Below are positions 32,400 to 42,235 of a DNA stretch of 48,961 bases, piece by piece. Source of the stretch: Clostridium prolinivorans (GTDB taxonomy: Bacteria; Bacillota; Clostridia; Clostridiales; Clostridiaceae); assembly GCF_004011155.1 (NCBI RefSeq), contig NZ_RJWG01000013.1, positions 1 through 48,961 of the forward strand, given 5' to 3'. Numbering within the stretch: the stretch's first letter is position 1; every line of letters begins with the position of its first letter. The notes under the pieces were generated by a model. That model did not search any database. It was not told the origin of the DNA and was given only the letters and a program-made list of their open reading frames with translations. The position numbers were made by a program, and so were the translations under genes.

Positions 32400-32723
32400 T
32401 TGAAAGCATCAGAACTTAAAAATAAAGGTATTAAAATTACCATAGGAAACAAAGAATATGAACTCAAATTCGATATGAACACCTTCTGTGAGTTAGAAGA
32501 GGTGTATGGTGATATTAACCAAGCCTTTGAAGATTTACAGAACAGAAAGATTAAAGCAATTAGGGCACTTATATATTCAGCAATTAAAGCCGAGGATGAA
32601 AGTGTTACTCTTAAAGAAGTAGGCAAAATGCTTACATTAAATGATATGGAGAGATTAGGCATAGCTATTAATGAAGCTTTGAATATGGCTATGCCAGAGA
32701 TAACTGAAAACCTGGGGGAATAG
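32400..32723 (+). CDS. Tail assembly chaperone gpG
   Basis: A 107-residue protein with a TTG start at 32400 and CGGAGGG upstream. Sequence pattern KITIGNKEYELKFDMNTFCE, then EEVYGDINQAFEDL, is typical of gpG-like tail assembly chaperones. It binds the tape measure protein and recruits tail tube subunits. Its last codons form the slippery site for the longer gpGT product. Confidence 0.9.
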   Translation: MKASELKNKGIKITIGNKEYELKFDMNTFCELEEVYGDINQAFEDLQNRKIKAIRALIYSAIKAEDESVTLKEVGKMLTLNDMERLGIAINEALNMAMPEITENLGE

Positions 32724-32917
32724 AAAGCCACACCAATCAAGAGGGCTGGGATTGGGAGTGGCTTTTCTATTTGGGAACAAATCTTTTAAAAATGACAGAA
32801 GAGCAGTTTTGGAAAAGTACACCTAAGAAGTTACAAGCTCTTTTTAATGTATACAAAAGAGTAAACGGAATAGAGGAAGAAGAGGAACTTGATTATATAG
32901 ACAACATTATTTTCTAA
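32400..32917 (+). CDS. gpGT fusion by programmed -1 frameshift
   Basis: Just before the gpG stop, CTG-GGG-GAA-TAG (32712-32723) provides a GGGGGA slippery stretch. The -1 frame continues without a stop to 32917, giving about 172 residues whose new end (MTEEQFWKSTPKKLQALFNV) is the classical T domain. Directly after the stop is an unusually good stimulatory hairpin: AAAGCCAC (32724-32731) pairs with GTGGCTTT (32758-32765), and inside it CCAATC (32733-32738) with GATTGG (32750-32755). Synteny (before the tape measure gene) agrees with the lambda gpG/gpGT paradigm. Confidence 0.9.
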
Positions 32918-32932
32918 CAGGGAGGTGAGATG

Positions 32933-35566
32933 ATGGCAAGAGATGCAAATACAGTTGTTGCAAGAGTAGGTCTTGATGATAGAGGCTTTCAGGAAGGTGT
33001 TGCCAAAATACAAAGAAGTCTAAAGGTTGTTCAAAGTGAATTTGCAGCAGCTTCTTCTAAGCTTGGTGACTTTGGTAAATCTGAAGAAGGTCTAAGGCTG
33101 AAAGCAGATACTTTAAATAAACAGATAGAACTTCAGAAGGATAAAATTTCAGCATTAGAAAAAGCATACCAAAAGAGTGTAGAAACAAAGGGCGAAGATG
33201 CAAAAGCTACTGAAAATCTTAAAATTAAGCTTAATTATGCTACTGCAGAACTAAATAAAATGGAGAATGAGCTGAAAGAAGCAACAAGAGAACTCAAGGA
33301 AAAAAGCTCGGCTTGGTATAAGCTTTCTCAAAGCATGAATAGTGCAGGAGAAAAGATGAAATCTGTAGGAGAGAAGATGTCCTCAGTTGGAAGTAAGCTT
33401 TCAACTGCTGTAACACTTCCTCTAGTTGGAATAGGAACTGCTGCAACTAAAATGGCTATGGATGCTGTAGAATCAGAGAATCTCTTTGAGGTAGCTATGG
33501 GTTCTATGGCTGGAGATGCGAGGAAGTGGTCAGAAGAAACTTCAAAGGCTCTTGGGCTTAATGCATATAATGTTAGAAAAAATGTAGCAACCTATAATTC
33601 AATGCTTACCAGTATGGGGCTTACAGCACAAGAATCACTTAAGATGTCAGAAGGCTTAACACAACTTTCCTATGATATGGCTTCATTTTACAACCTTAAG
33701 CCAGAGGAAGCCTTTGAAAAATTAAAGTCTGGTATAAGTGGAGAAGCAGAGCCTCTTAAATCATTGGGTATTTTGGTTAATGATAATACAATAAAAACCT
33801 ATGCTTACACTCACGGCATTGCAAAACAAGGTGAAGCTTTAACAGAACAGCAGAAGGTAATGGCAAGATATGGGGTTATTATGGAATCTACGAAAAATGC
33901 ACAAGGCGATCTTGCAAGAACCATGGATTCACCTACAAATAAAATCAGGGTCATGAAAGAACAGGCAGAGCAGCTTGGTATTCAGTTCGGACAGCTTTTA
34001 ATTCCTATACTTGAAAAACTAATAGGAATAGTAAAACCTTTAATGGATAAATTTCAAGGCTTATCTAAAGAGCAGCAGGAGATGATTGTGAAAATAGGTT
34101 TAGTTGTTGCAGCAGTTGGACCTATTATAGGAATAATAGGTAAAGTAATCAGCATAGCAGGGACTTTATCTACTGTAATTGGAAGTATATCAGGGGCTAT
34201 GGCTGCAGCAGGCGGTCCATCTGCAGTATTAGGTAGTGCTTTTGCTGCATTAACTGGTCCAGTTGGAATTGCTATTGCTGTTATTGCTGGACTTGTTGCT
34301 GTTGGAGTTTTGCTATATAAAAACTGGGATACTATAAAGTCAACTGCTGGTGCGATTTGGGAAGGTATGAAGAGTGTTATTGAAAGCTCAGTAACAGCTG
34401 TAAAAGGAGTTATTGTTTCTACTTGGGAGTCAATAAAAGCTGTGGTAATTCCAATAGTTGAAGGTATAGCAAATGTTATTAAAACAATATGGGAAGGTGT
34501 AAAGACGTGTTTTGCTTTCCTATGGGAAGCGATAAAAGCTATCTTTATCAGTGCTTGGACTATTATATCATCTATTGTTCAAACCTATATAAATATAGTT
34601 ACAGCCGTTATTAGCGTTGCTTGGCAGCTTATTCAGACGATAACAACAACTGTGTGGAATGCAATCTCTGGGGTTATAAGTACAGTTTGGAATGGTATAG
34701 TCAGCTTTCTAAACTCCATTATTCAAGCAATAGGGAATACAATTACTACTGCATGGAATAACATAAAAGCTGCCACATCCACAGTATTCAATGCAGTTTC
34801 TTCTGTAATAAATACAGTATGGAACGGAATAGTGAATTTTATTACACCAATAATAAATTCCATAGTTTCTACTTTGACCACAGCTTGGAACACCATAAAA
34901 TCAGTGACAAGTACTGTTTGGAATATCATACAGTCTGTTTTAAGTACAGTATGGAATGGAATAAAGAATACCACCACATCTATTTGGAATTCTATATCAA
35001 GTTTCTTTTCAAATATGTGGAGCGGCGTATCAAGCCTTTTTACAAATGCCGTTAATGGCATTAAAAATACTGTATCTAATGTATGGAGCAGTATTTTATC
35101 AGTTACAATCAATATATGGAATAATATTAAATCTGCAATAATGACACCAATTAATGCAGCAGTGAATTTTGTTAAGGAACAGTTAGATAAAATAAAAGGT
35201 TTCTTTGATAGATTAGATATAAAATTTCCACATATAAAACTGCCACACTTCAGTATTAAAGGTGAATTCAGCTTAAAGCCTCCAAGTGTACCTCATCTAG
35301 GTGTAGATTGGTATGCAAAGGGAGGGATTTTTAACAGACCTAGTATAATCGGTGTCGGTGAAGCAGGAACTGAAGCTGTACTTCCTATAGATAGGTTAGA
35401 TGAGCTTATGGCAAGGGCAATTGAAAAAGCAAAAGGAGGAAGTGGAAGCGGATTAACACTTCATATAGAAAATTTCATTAATAATTCAGATAAGGATATA
35501 GAGCAGCTTGCCTATGAGCTTGAATTTTACAGGCAGAGAGTTTCAATGGGAAGGGGTGGTGCTTAA
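32933..35566 (+). CDS. Tail tape measure protein
   Basis: An 877-residue protein; ATG 32933 is seven bases after GGAGG. Residues ~30-150 are a long coiled coil, ~165-380 the TP901-type core (ALGLNAYNVRKNVATYNSML; GISGEAEPLKSLGI), ~385-460 hydrophobic membrane-like helices, and ~490-760 Trp-containing repeats of the TVWNGI/TAWNNI type. The C-terminus is soluble. It sets tail length and is ejected with DNA; by the rule of ~0.15 nm per residue the tail would be ~130 nm. Confidence 0.95.
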   Translation: MARDANTVVARVGLDDRGFQEGVAKIQRSLKVVQSEFAAASSKLGDFGKSEEGLRLKADTLNKQIELQKDKISALEKAYQKSVETKGEDAKATENLKIKLNYATAELNKMENELKEATRELKEKSSAWYKLSQSMNSAGEKMKSVGEKMSSVGSKLSTAVTLPLVGIGTAATKMAMDAVESENLFEVAMGSMAGDARKWSEETSKALGLNAYNVRKNVATYNSMLTSMGLTAQESLKMSEGLTQLSYDMASFYNLKPEEAFEKLKSGISGEAEPLKSLGILVNDNTIKTYAYTHGIAKQGEALTEQQKVMARYGVIMESTKNAQGDLARTMDSPTNKIRVMKEQAEQLGIQFGQLLIPILEKLIGIVKPLMDKFQGLSKEQQEMIVKIGLVVAAVGPIIGIIGKVISIAGTLSTVIGSISGAMAAAGGPSAVLGSAFAALTGPVGIAIAVIAGLVAVGVLLYKNWDTIKSTAGAIWEGMKSVIESSVTAVKGVIVSTWESIKAVVIPIVEGIANVIKTIWEGVKTCFAFLWEAIKAIFISAWTIISSIVQTYINIVTAVISVAWQLIQTITTTVWNAISGVISTVWNGIVSFLNSIIQAIGNTITTAWNNIKAATSTVFNAVSSVINTVWNGIVNFITPIINSIVSTLTTAWNTIKSVTSTVWNIIQSVLSTVWNGIKNTTTSIWNSISSFFSNMWSGVSSLFTNAVNGIKNTVSNVWSSILSVTINIWNNIKSAIMTPINAAVNFVKEQLDKIKGFFDRLDIKFPHIKLPHFSIKGEFSLKPPSVPHLGVDWYAKGGIFNRPSIIGVGEAGTEAVLPIDRLDELMARAIEKAKGGSGSGLTLHIENFINNSDKDIEQLAYELEFYRQRVSMGRGGA

Positions 35567-36270
35567 TGCTTAGTTTTAATTTTGGTGGAAAAAATAGTTA
35601 TAGTGATTATGGCATTATTATTTCTAAAAGACCATCTCTGCCATCACCTAAAAGAAGAGTATCTTATATCGATATTCCAGGAAGGGATTCAAATTTAAAA
35701 TATGATGAAGGAACTTATGAAGATATAACAATTGCAGTTGAATGCAGTATTAAAGGTAATAACATAGCTGAAAAGCTAGATAACATAAAAGCATGGCTAT
35801 TTGGAGCAGGAGAAAGTGATTTAATATTTTCATTTCAAGATGATAAAAAATATAAAGCACAAGTAGTTAATGCTATAGATTTTAAGCAAGTATTCAAATA
35901 TACATCTATTTTTCCAATAATATTTAATTGCAGACCCTTTAAATATGCTGTGCAAAATAACATATTTACTATTACTGAAAATGGAGCTTCAATAATAAAT
36001 CCAGGTACTCTTAAAAGTGAACCAATAATATCAGTCTATGGTTCTGGGAAGATAAGCCTTAAAGTTAACGAAACCATTGTTAATTTAAATGATATAACAG
36101 GAAAAATCATATTAGATTCAGTTTTGCAAGATGCCTATAATGATGCAGGAGATAACTTAAACAACAATGTAAATGGTGATTTCATAACTTTAAAAACAGG
36201 CTCGAATAAATTTGAGTGGACTGGAAGTGTTACTAAAATAGAATTAGTTCCAAATTGGCGGTGGTTATAA
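35566..36270 (+). CDS. Distal tail protein (Dit)
   Basis: A 234-residue protein whose ATG overlaps the tape measure stop by one base. SDYGIIISKRPSLPSPKRRV, YIDIPGRDSNLKYDEGTYED and FNCRPFKYAV are typical of the Dit/siphovirus tail component family, which forms the hexameric hub at the tail tip. It is followed by the Tal gene, the standard order. Confidence 0.92.
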   Translation: MLSFNFGGKNSYSDYGIIISKRPSLPSPKRRVSYIDIPGRDSNLKYDEGTYEDITIAVECSIKGNNIAEKLDNIKAWLFGAGESDLIFSFQDDKKYKAQVVNAIDFKQVFKYTSIFPIIFNCRPFKYAVQNNIFTITENGASIINPGTLKSEPIISVYGSGKISLKVNETIVNLNDITGKIILDSVLQDAYNDAGDNLNNNVNGDFITLKTGSNKFEWTGSVTKIELVPNWRWL

Positions 36271-38174
36271 TGATCTATGTATATGATAAGAAGACAACTA
36301 GAGGAAACTTTGACAATAATGGGCTTGCTGTTTTAGATGAATGCCTTATGGCTGAGATAAATGAAGAGTTAAATGGAGATTATAGTTTAGATATTGAATA
36401 TCCAGTTGTATCTAAAAAAGCACAGTATTTAGAGGAACTCAATATTATTAAAGCTGATGGACAGCTTTTTAGAATATATAAAGTAGAGAGAACACAGGAT
36501 AAAATAAGTAAAGTTAAGGTATGGGCAAGACATATATTCTATGATCTTGCTTTTTATTTTATAGAATCAGCAAAGGTGCTTAATGCAAATATGAAAGAAG
36601 CTCTTGAAGCAAGCATACCGCCGGAACTTCAAGGGTTATTTTTATTTAAGGCATTGGAAGAAAATATAGCACCTTTTGCTGTTAAAGAGGTTAATGCAGT
36701 AGATGCTATTTTTAGACTTATTGAAATTTATGGTGGAGAACTTTTTAGAGATAACTTCAATATAGAGATAAAAGAGTCTATTGGTGAAAATAACGGAATC
36801 TTAATAAAATACGGCAAAAACATAAAAGGAATGAAGGTTATAGAGGATACCAGTGAACTTGCTACAAGAATATATGCAGTAGGAGCAAATAATTTATTGC
36901 TGCCAGAAAGATATATAGAAGTCGAGGGAGAAAGAGCAAAATTACTTCCCTATCCCATAACCAAAAGGGTAGAGTTTAAGGAGTGTAAGGATGTAGAAAG
37001 CCTTAGAGCAATGGCAGAAGAATATGCTGAAAAGGCTGCAAGTCCAAAGGTATTTATAACAATAGATTTTATGGAACTTAGTAAAACAGAAGAGTATAAA
37101 AACTATAGTCATCTTACTAAGGTTTGTGTTGGTGATTTTGTAAAGGTGAGAAATGAAAAGATAGCTGTAACAACAGACCTTAGAGTTATAAAGAAAAAGA
37201 CAGACCTTATAAATCCTATAAATACAAAGATAGAGCTTGGTGATCCTTTAAACACAATTATTGAAAAGCTGGATACCAGTAAGCTTTTAGAGGAAATAAA
37301 CAGTGCAATAAGCGGTACTTTAAGCAGTGTAATAATCAAGAAAAACAGCGATACTATAACAATCAGCACTAGCAGCTATCCAGCAATGATTATAGGAATA
37401 ACAACAAAAGCAGATACAAACTTAAATTGTAATATCACCATGACAGGGAAAGCTAGTGCAGACTGCACATTAACAATTCTGTTTTCCTTAGATGGAAAAT
37501 ACTACGATTTTAAGCCAATTCAAAAGTTAGCATCAGGAGATAATGTTATAGGATTGCCCCTTCCAATGCCACAGGTAACGGCAGGAGACCATACTTTTAT
37601 GGTAGAGATGAAGGTTTCAAATGGAACATTTACAATTGAAAAGAATAATCTGCAGGTAAGTATTGAGGGAAGAGACTTAGAGGGTGGACTAAGTGCAAGT
37701 ATACCAAGGGCAGAGATTGTTTATACTTTCCTTTATAATTTGTTCAATATCAAGATTGGAACATACAGTTTTAATACAGGACACAGTTTTAAGTATTATT
37801 TAGACAACAATGTGAGTGGAGTAGATAGCTATAGTCTTGAGAATTTCAATACAAGATTTAATATTGCTGCTATATCTCATGGAAACCCAAAGTTAACCTT
37901 AAATGTAATGGGAATTATAGAAGAGTTTAATAACAGTAAATCAAGCAGCTATGCTTTTGACGCCGATTGGGTTGAGTTTAGTTCTGACTACGATAAAAAC
38001 AAAGATGGAACCTATGACTTTTATAATAGGGTAACAATAAAGGAGCCCATTTTAAAAAGAGAAGGCGGATATATTGAGGACTTAGGAAATGGCGTAATTT
38101 ATGCTGCAAATGTGCGGGATACAACACTTTATAAGGATTTGATTGCAATAAATGCATATCTTAAGCAAGGTTAG
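36270..38174 (+). CDS. Tail-associated protein Tal / endopeptidase tail
   Basis: A 634-residue protein; ATG 36270 overlaps the Dit stop by one base. Residues ~1-360 match the prophage endopeptidase tail family (GLAVLDECLMAEINEELNGD; ELATRIYAVGANNLL; EYKNYSHLTKVCVGDFVKVR). The C-terminal ~280 residues are beta-rich carbohydrate-binding-like repeats. It forms the tail tip below Dit and may carry wall-degrading or adhesin function. Confidence 0.9.
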   Translation: MIYVYDKKTTRGNFDNNGLAVLDECLMAEINEELNGDYSLDIEYPVVSKKAQYLEELNIIKADGQLFRIYKVERTQDKISKVKVWARHIFYDLAFYFIESAKVLNANMKEALEASIPPELQGLFLFKALEENIAPFAVKEVNAVDAIFRLIEIYGGELFRDNFNIEIKESIGENNGILIKYGKNIKGMKVIEDTSELATRIYAVGANNLLLPERYIEVEGERAKLLPYPITKRVEFKECKDVESLRAMAEEYAEKAASPKVFITIDFMELSKTEEYKNYSHLTKVCVGDFVKVRNEKIAVTTDLRVIKKKTDLINPINTKIELGDPLNTIIEKLDTSKLLEEINSAISGTLSSVIIKKNSDTITISTSSYPAMIIGITTKADTNLNCNITMTGKASADCTLTILFSLDGKYYDFKPIQKLASGDNVIGLPLPMPQVTAGDHTFMVEMKVSNGTFTIEKNNLQVSIEGRDLEGGLSASIPRAEIVYTFLYNLFNIKIGTYSFNTGHSFKYYLDNNVSGVDSYSLENFNTRFNIAAISHGNPKLTLNVMGIIEEFNNSKSSSYAFDADWVEFSSDYDKNKDGTYDFYNRVTIKEPILKREGGYIEDLGNGVIYAANVRDTTLYKDLIAINAYLKQG

Positions 38175-38186
38175 GGGGAGAGGATA

Positions 38187-39344
38187 ATGCCAGTTATAAA
38201 TCAAATGTCCCTTCCAAAAGGAAATGCAGGAATGACACTTTATGGTACAAGAAATGATGATAGTACAGTAACTCTTCCTGACATTGGTTTTAACTTTAAT
38301 TACAATGGTTTAGCCATAAGACAGCTTTACACAAGCGGTAATACCTGGGTAGGCTTTGGGGGAGCATCAGAACATCTTTGTATTAACAGAAGAGATGCCA
38401 GCTATAATAACCTTTATTATGCCAGTGAAGTAGAATACAGCACAAAGCTTTTCAGAATAAGGTTTGAAGGAAACAGTTCCTATAGCAACTGGGGCAGCAA
38501 TGACCTTATTTGGGAACTTTCTATTTTTGAAACTGGAGTAATAAGGCTTGTTGTTGAGAAGATACCTAATAACGGCACAAATAGTTTTGTAAATCCAAAT
38601 GTAGGCACTCAATCATTGGCATTAACAGCGGGAAAATCATATATTTTCACTCCATCAGACCCACTGGGTAAAAATTACATAGTGCAGGAAGGTTCATATA
38701 TTCCATGTATAACAAAATTTCTTATGGTGGATAATGAAGGAGTGAAAAACTATCAAGGTAGTACATGGGTTAAAATTGGAGATTTACCTCTTACAGAAGA
38801 AATGTTTAAAACCTACGGCGTTGATACTCTTCCTGCTTCCATGGCAGGACTTTCAGGCACTTCACCTGCTCTTTATATCTATACTGATAATCCAGATGTT
38901 AAGGCAAATAAAAATAGCAATAGATTCTTTATTGAAAAGACAGTAACAAGTAAGCCAAAGGTAATTATTCAAAACTATGATTTTAACATACATGATGGGA
39001 AAAGCATAAATAAACTTGAAGCAATTGTTCAGTACACTAAGAAAGATTCAAATTTAAATGATGTTACAACCAATGGCAGAATTAGAATAGCTTTAAGTGT
39101 TGATTCGGGATTAAGCTGGCTTACCTATAATATCAATACATCAAGCTTTGAAAGTATTGATATTATAGATTCTGCTGCATTTCTTGTAAATGGGATAAAT
39201 CCTACAATACTTACAAGTTTAGATTATGCAGCTTTAAATACAATGATTGCTCAAAATAGGAAACTGAGGTTTGCTTATATTTTAGAAAAACCTACATTAA
39301 ATGATGTGTGTAAATTAAGGAAGATGAAAATTCTTTACAACTGA
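38187..39344 (+). CDS. Baseplate/tail fibre protein, unknown
   Basis: A 385-residue beta-rich protein (GNTWVGFGG; CINRRDASYNNLYYASEV; FRIRFEGNSSYSNWGSNDLI) without a family I can name. It is located between Tal and another fibre-like protein and has a GGGGGAGAGG start site. Likely host-recognition or accessory baseplate component. Confidence 0.7.
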   Translation: MPVINQMSLPKGNAGMTLYGTRNDDSTVTLPDIGFNFNYNGLAIRQLYTSGNTWVGFGGASEHLCINRRDASYNNLYYASEVEYSTKLFRIRFEGNSSYSNWGSNDLIWELSIFETGVIRLVVEKIPNNGTNSFVNPNVGTQSLALTAGKSYIFTPSDPLGKNYIVQEGSYIPCITKFLMVDNEGVKNYQGSTWVKIGDLPLTEEMFKTYGVDTLPASMAGLSGTSPALYIYTDNPDVKANKNSNRFFIEKTVTSKPKVIIQNYDFNIHDGKSINKLEAIVQYTKKDSNLNDVTTNGRIRIALSVDSGLSWLTYNINTSSFESIDIIDSAAFLVNGINPTILTSLDYAALNTMIAQNRKLRFAYILEKPTLNDVCKLRKMKILYN

Positions 39345-39355
39345 GGGGTGATGAT

Positions 39356-41044
39356 ATGTTTATTGAGGGACAGCCTTACGAAAGTATTGCTTACAATAAA
39401 GATTTGCTTACAGGTGAGATTTCTGAAAGTAAAAAGAGTAAAAGACAGAGGGGCATTAAAGGAAAGGTTTTATTAGAACTTTTTAATGCAGAAACTAAGG
39501 AGAAAATAAGAGAGGCATACACAGAAAACTTAATACCGGATTTATATTTTAAAGATACATTTTTAGGACATTTTGTTCAAGGTATTATGGGTGCAGGAAA
39601 TACAAGAAGATGTGATAATTACAGCTGGTTTGAATACTTATACTTAACTGATAATGATAAGCCGGAAAATGTTAATGAGCAAAGGGTTATGGGAAATATT
39701 ATAGGGTTTGCCCATAGAAATAATACTTACTCTGGAAATGATACAAGGCGTGGAACTATAAATAGAGCAGAATCAAAATTTGAAGTTACAGATTCTAAAA
39801 TAAAGATGAATTTTGTATTTGACTTTCCAACCCATGCGGCAAACGGTAAAATTGAAAGTATTTACTGGGCAGAGGGTGACCCTGATAATAAGGATTATTT
39901 TTATGCGGGAACCGCAATCTATGGAAGGGAAACAGCAGATTCAGATTATGCTGTATATAATACTACAAATCCTAAAAGGTATTGGGCAGTGAATACTTTA
40001 TTTTCTTATGCAAGAACTATAAAATTTACAAGTCCAACAAAGGGATGGATATTAGCAGATTCAAGGGATACAAACATAACACAGTCAAGCTATATTCAAT
40101 TTCCAGACAGCTTAAAAGGACAATGGCTTATGATTCCATTTGATATAAATACAAATGATGTTGTGTTTTGGGATAAGGTGGTTAAACTATTAAATTCAGA
40201 AGGAAATGCACTAAACATTGACAGTAGTCATGCAGTAAGAAAATACGATGGACTTTCTCATGTATGCCCATATATTCAGCCAGATGGAGAACTTATTTTT
40301 ATTGGGTATTACCTTTACAGCATTAGCAGTGAAAGCTATATGAGAATATATAAGTGGACAAAAGTAGGAGTTCAATTAAGCTATGTTGATATAAATATGA
40401 GCCAAAGTTTTAAGGATACAGCATATAACGTACCTTTCACATATAGAACAGTTTCTAGTGATGGAATTTATCTTGATGGTTGCATTGATATTATTGGATA
40501 CACCTCAAGAACAGACAGCCAATTTAATGAAACTGTTTATACAAACAGATGGATTAGAGTAGATGCCGCAGGAAACAAGGTTCAGGATATGAATATTAAA
40601 CCTAAGATTGGTAATAGCACTTGGTTTGGAAATAAGGGTATGGATAGTGGAAATATTGAGAGAAGATGCTATGTTTATAATTTTTATAGAAGCGCCAATA
40701 GAATATATCTTTATTATACAAGCACTCAAGGGGGTACAAGCTTTTATCAAGTTATAACTCCTCAAGGGAATTTACTGGAAGCCTATAAAATGTATTTTAG
40801 TTTTCCAAATGGTTATGGTAATTATTATTATCATAATATTCTTGGTACTGACAGATGGATAAGCAGATACACTTATGCTTATAACAACTATGTTCAATTA
40901 TGTATCCAAGCCCTTTTAACAAGCAGACCTATTGGAGCACATACCAAGCTTGCACAGCCTGTTGAGAAAACTGAGGCAAATACAATGAAAGTTCAATATA
41001 TGTTTGAGGTAGATTTAATAAACTATGGAGAAGATTTTTATTAG
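39356..41044 (+). CDS. Tail fibre / receptor-binding candidate
   Basis: A 562-residue protein with a mixed N-terminal attachment part (~1-130) and an aromatic, beta-rich C-terminal part with many Tyr/Trp (YGNYYYHNILGTDRWISRY; YLYYTSTQGGTSFY). It is the last structural gene before lysis, the usual place of the receptor-binding protein. No catalytic motif recognised. Confidence 0.7.
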   Translation: MFIEGQPYESIAYNKDLLTGEISESKKSKRQRGIKGKVLLELFNAETKEKIREAYTENLIPDLYFKDTFLGHFVQGIMGAGNTRRCDNYSWFEYLYLTDNDKPENVNEQRVMGNIIGFAHRNNTYSGNDTRRGTINRAESKFEVTDSKIKMNFVFDFPTHAANGKIESIYWAEGDPDNKDYFYAGTAIYGRETADSDYAVYNTTNPKRYWAVNTLFSYARTIKFTSPTKGWILADSRDTNITQSSYIQFPDSLKGQWLMIPFDINTNDVVFWDKVVKLLNSEGNALNIDSSHAVRKYDGLSHVCPYIQPDGELIFIGYYLYSISSESYMRIYKWTKVGVQLSYVDINMSQSFKDTAYNVPFTYRTVSSDGIYLDGCIDIIGYTSRTDSQFNETVYTNRWIRVDAAGNKVQDMNIKPKIGNSTWFGNKGMDSGNIERRCYVYNFYRSANRIYLYYTSTQGGTSFYQVITPQGNLLEAYKMYFSFPNGYGNYYYHNILGTDRWISRYTYAYNNYVQLCIQALLTSRPIGAHTKLAQPVEKTEANTMKVQYMFEVDLINYGEDFY

Positions 41045-41060
41045 AGTGGAGGGATTTACA

Positions 41061-41471
41061 GTGAAAAATTCAATTAATTTTATTCAAGCAGTATTTGCTG
41101 CCATTGGCGGCTATATTGGTTGGTTTTTAGGAGGAGTTGATGGCTTTATGTATGCACTGATTACCTTTGTTGTCATTGATTATGTAACAGGCCTCATGGT
41201 AGCAGTGCTAGAGAGAAAGCTATCAAGTGAGGTTGGATTTAGGGGGATATTTAAAAAGGTTTTAATTTTTGTAATGGTAGGCATAGGAAACATAATAGAT
41301 GTTCATTTGATTAAGAACGGTAGTGCGATTCGTACTGCTGTTATTTTTTTCTACGTTTCCAATGAAGGAATAAGCATTATAGAGAACTCTGCTAAGATAG
41401 GCTTACCAATACCAGAGAAACTAAAGGATGTTTTAAAGCAGTTAAATAAGGAGGATGAGATTAATGGCTAG
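41061..41471 (+). CDS. Holin, TcdE/phage_holin_4_1 family
   Basis: A 136-residue holin; GTG 41061 with GTGGAGGGA upstream. Membrane segments lie near residues 8-28, 30-52 and 70-90; ALITFVVIDYVTGLMVAVLE and FRGIFKKVLIFVMVGIGNII are diagnostic of the toxin-secretion/phage lysis holin family that includes TcdE. The soluble end carries SNEGISIIENSAKIGLPIPE. It permeabilises the membrane for the amidase, whose gene overlaps it by eight bases. Confidence 0.93.
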   Translation: MKNSINFIQAVFAAIGGYIGWFLGGVDGFMYALITFVVIDYVTGLMVAVLERKLSSEVGFRGIFKKVLIFVMVGIGNIIDVHLIKNGSAIRTAVIFFYVSNEGISIIENSAKIGLPIPEKLKDVLKQLNKEDEING

Positions 41472-42147
41472 ATTATGTTTTGACTATGGACATGGTGGAG
41501 AAGATCCAGGAGCAACTTATAATGGCAGAAAGGAAAGCAATGATGTTTTAAGCATAGGCAGAGCTGTAGCAGCAGAGGTAAGAAGGCATGGAGTTACAGT
41601 TGATGAAACAAGAACGACCGATGCTACAGTAAGCCTTAATAATAGAAGTAAATTTGAAAATAGAAATACCTATGATTATTTTATATCCTTTCATAGAAAT
41701 GCTTATCAGCCGGAAAAAGCTAGAGGAGTTGAAACCTATACGTATTTAAATCCAGGAACAAAATCTAAAAGTTTAGCACAAAGGATACAAACAGCACTTG
41801 TAGCCTTAGGTTTTACAGATAGAGGAGTTAAAGAGGCTAACTATCATGTGCTAAGAGAAACAAAAGCTCCAGCAGTGCTTGTTGAGATAGGCTTTATTGA
41901 TAATACAGGGGATAATAATTTATTTGATTCAAAGACAAATGAAATAATAAAGGCTTTAGCAAAAGCAATATTAGCTCAAATAGGAGTGGATTATATCGAA
42001 GCCTCAGCACCAATACAATCTGCAAGTGGAGAAACTCTTTATAGAGTAATGGCAGGTTCTTATAAGGTAAGAGAAAATGCTGAAAATCAAGTGAAGAAAT
42101 TAAAGGCAGCAGGCTTTGATGCTGTAATTATGATATTTAATAAGTAG
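41464..42147 (+). CDS. N-acetylmuramoyl-L-alanine amidase (endolysin) with SPOR domain
   Basis: A 227-residue endolysin; ATG 41464 follows AAGGAGGATG. Residues ~1-175 are Amidase_3 with zinc ligands His10 (DYGHGG), Glu24 and the His of ISFHRNAY, and catalytic Glu in VLVEIGFIDN. The C-terminal ~40 residues (LYRVMAGSYKVRENAENQVK) are a SPOR-type peptidoglycan-binding domain. It cleaves the link between glycan and peptide. The SPOR domain would target denuded septal glycan. Confidence 0.95.
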   Translation: MARLCFDYGHGGEDPGATYNGRKESNDVLSIGRAVAAEVRRHGVTVDETRTTDATVSLNNRSKFENRNTYDYFISFHRNAYQPEKARGVETYTYLNPGTKSKSLAQRIQTALVALGFTDRGVKEANYHVLRETKAPAVLVEIGFIDNTGDNNLFDSKTNEIIKALAKAILAQIGVDYIEASAPIQSASGETLYRVMAGSYKVRENAENQVKKLKAAGFDAVIMIFNK

Positions 42148-42175
42148 CCGTTAATTAAAGTAGCGGTTTTTCTTT
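42148..42175 (+). terminator. Terminator after lysis genes
   Basis: CCGTTA (42148-42153) pairs with TAGCGG (42161-42166), one wobble, loop of seven, followed by TTTTTCTTTT. It ends the late operon before the recombinase promoter. Confidence 0.7.
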
Positions 42176-42183
42176 TATTAAGC

Positions 42184-42235
42184 TTGACTTCTATCACCTT
42201 TAGAGTGATGTATAGTAGTACCAAATTGATAGAAG
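42184..42235 (+). promoter_or_regulatory. Repeated promoter element, copy 4 (before recombinase 1)
   Basis: TTGACT (42184-42189), the core TTTAGAGTGATGTATAGTA (42199-42217), and the inverted repeat CTTCTATCA (42188-42196) with TGATAGAAG (42227-42235), directly before GGGAGG. TTG-to-core spacing is 15, identical to the three copies of the accessory block 22 kb away. Confidence 0.7.

Noticed and set aside
34723-35112. Minus-strand open frame opposite the tape measure repeats.
   Set aside because: Its repetitive hydrophobic product mirrors the repeats of the tape measure gene, so it is a shadow frame.
34400-35150. Regular repeats in the tape measure gene could be read as a repeat array.
   Set aside because: They are in-frame Trp-containing protein repeats with variable DNA, typical of tape measure proteins; no CRISPR-like identical repeats and spacers exist here.
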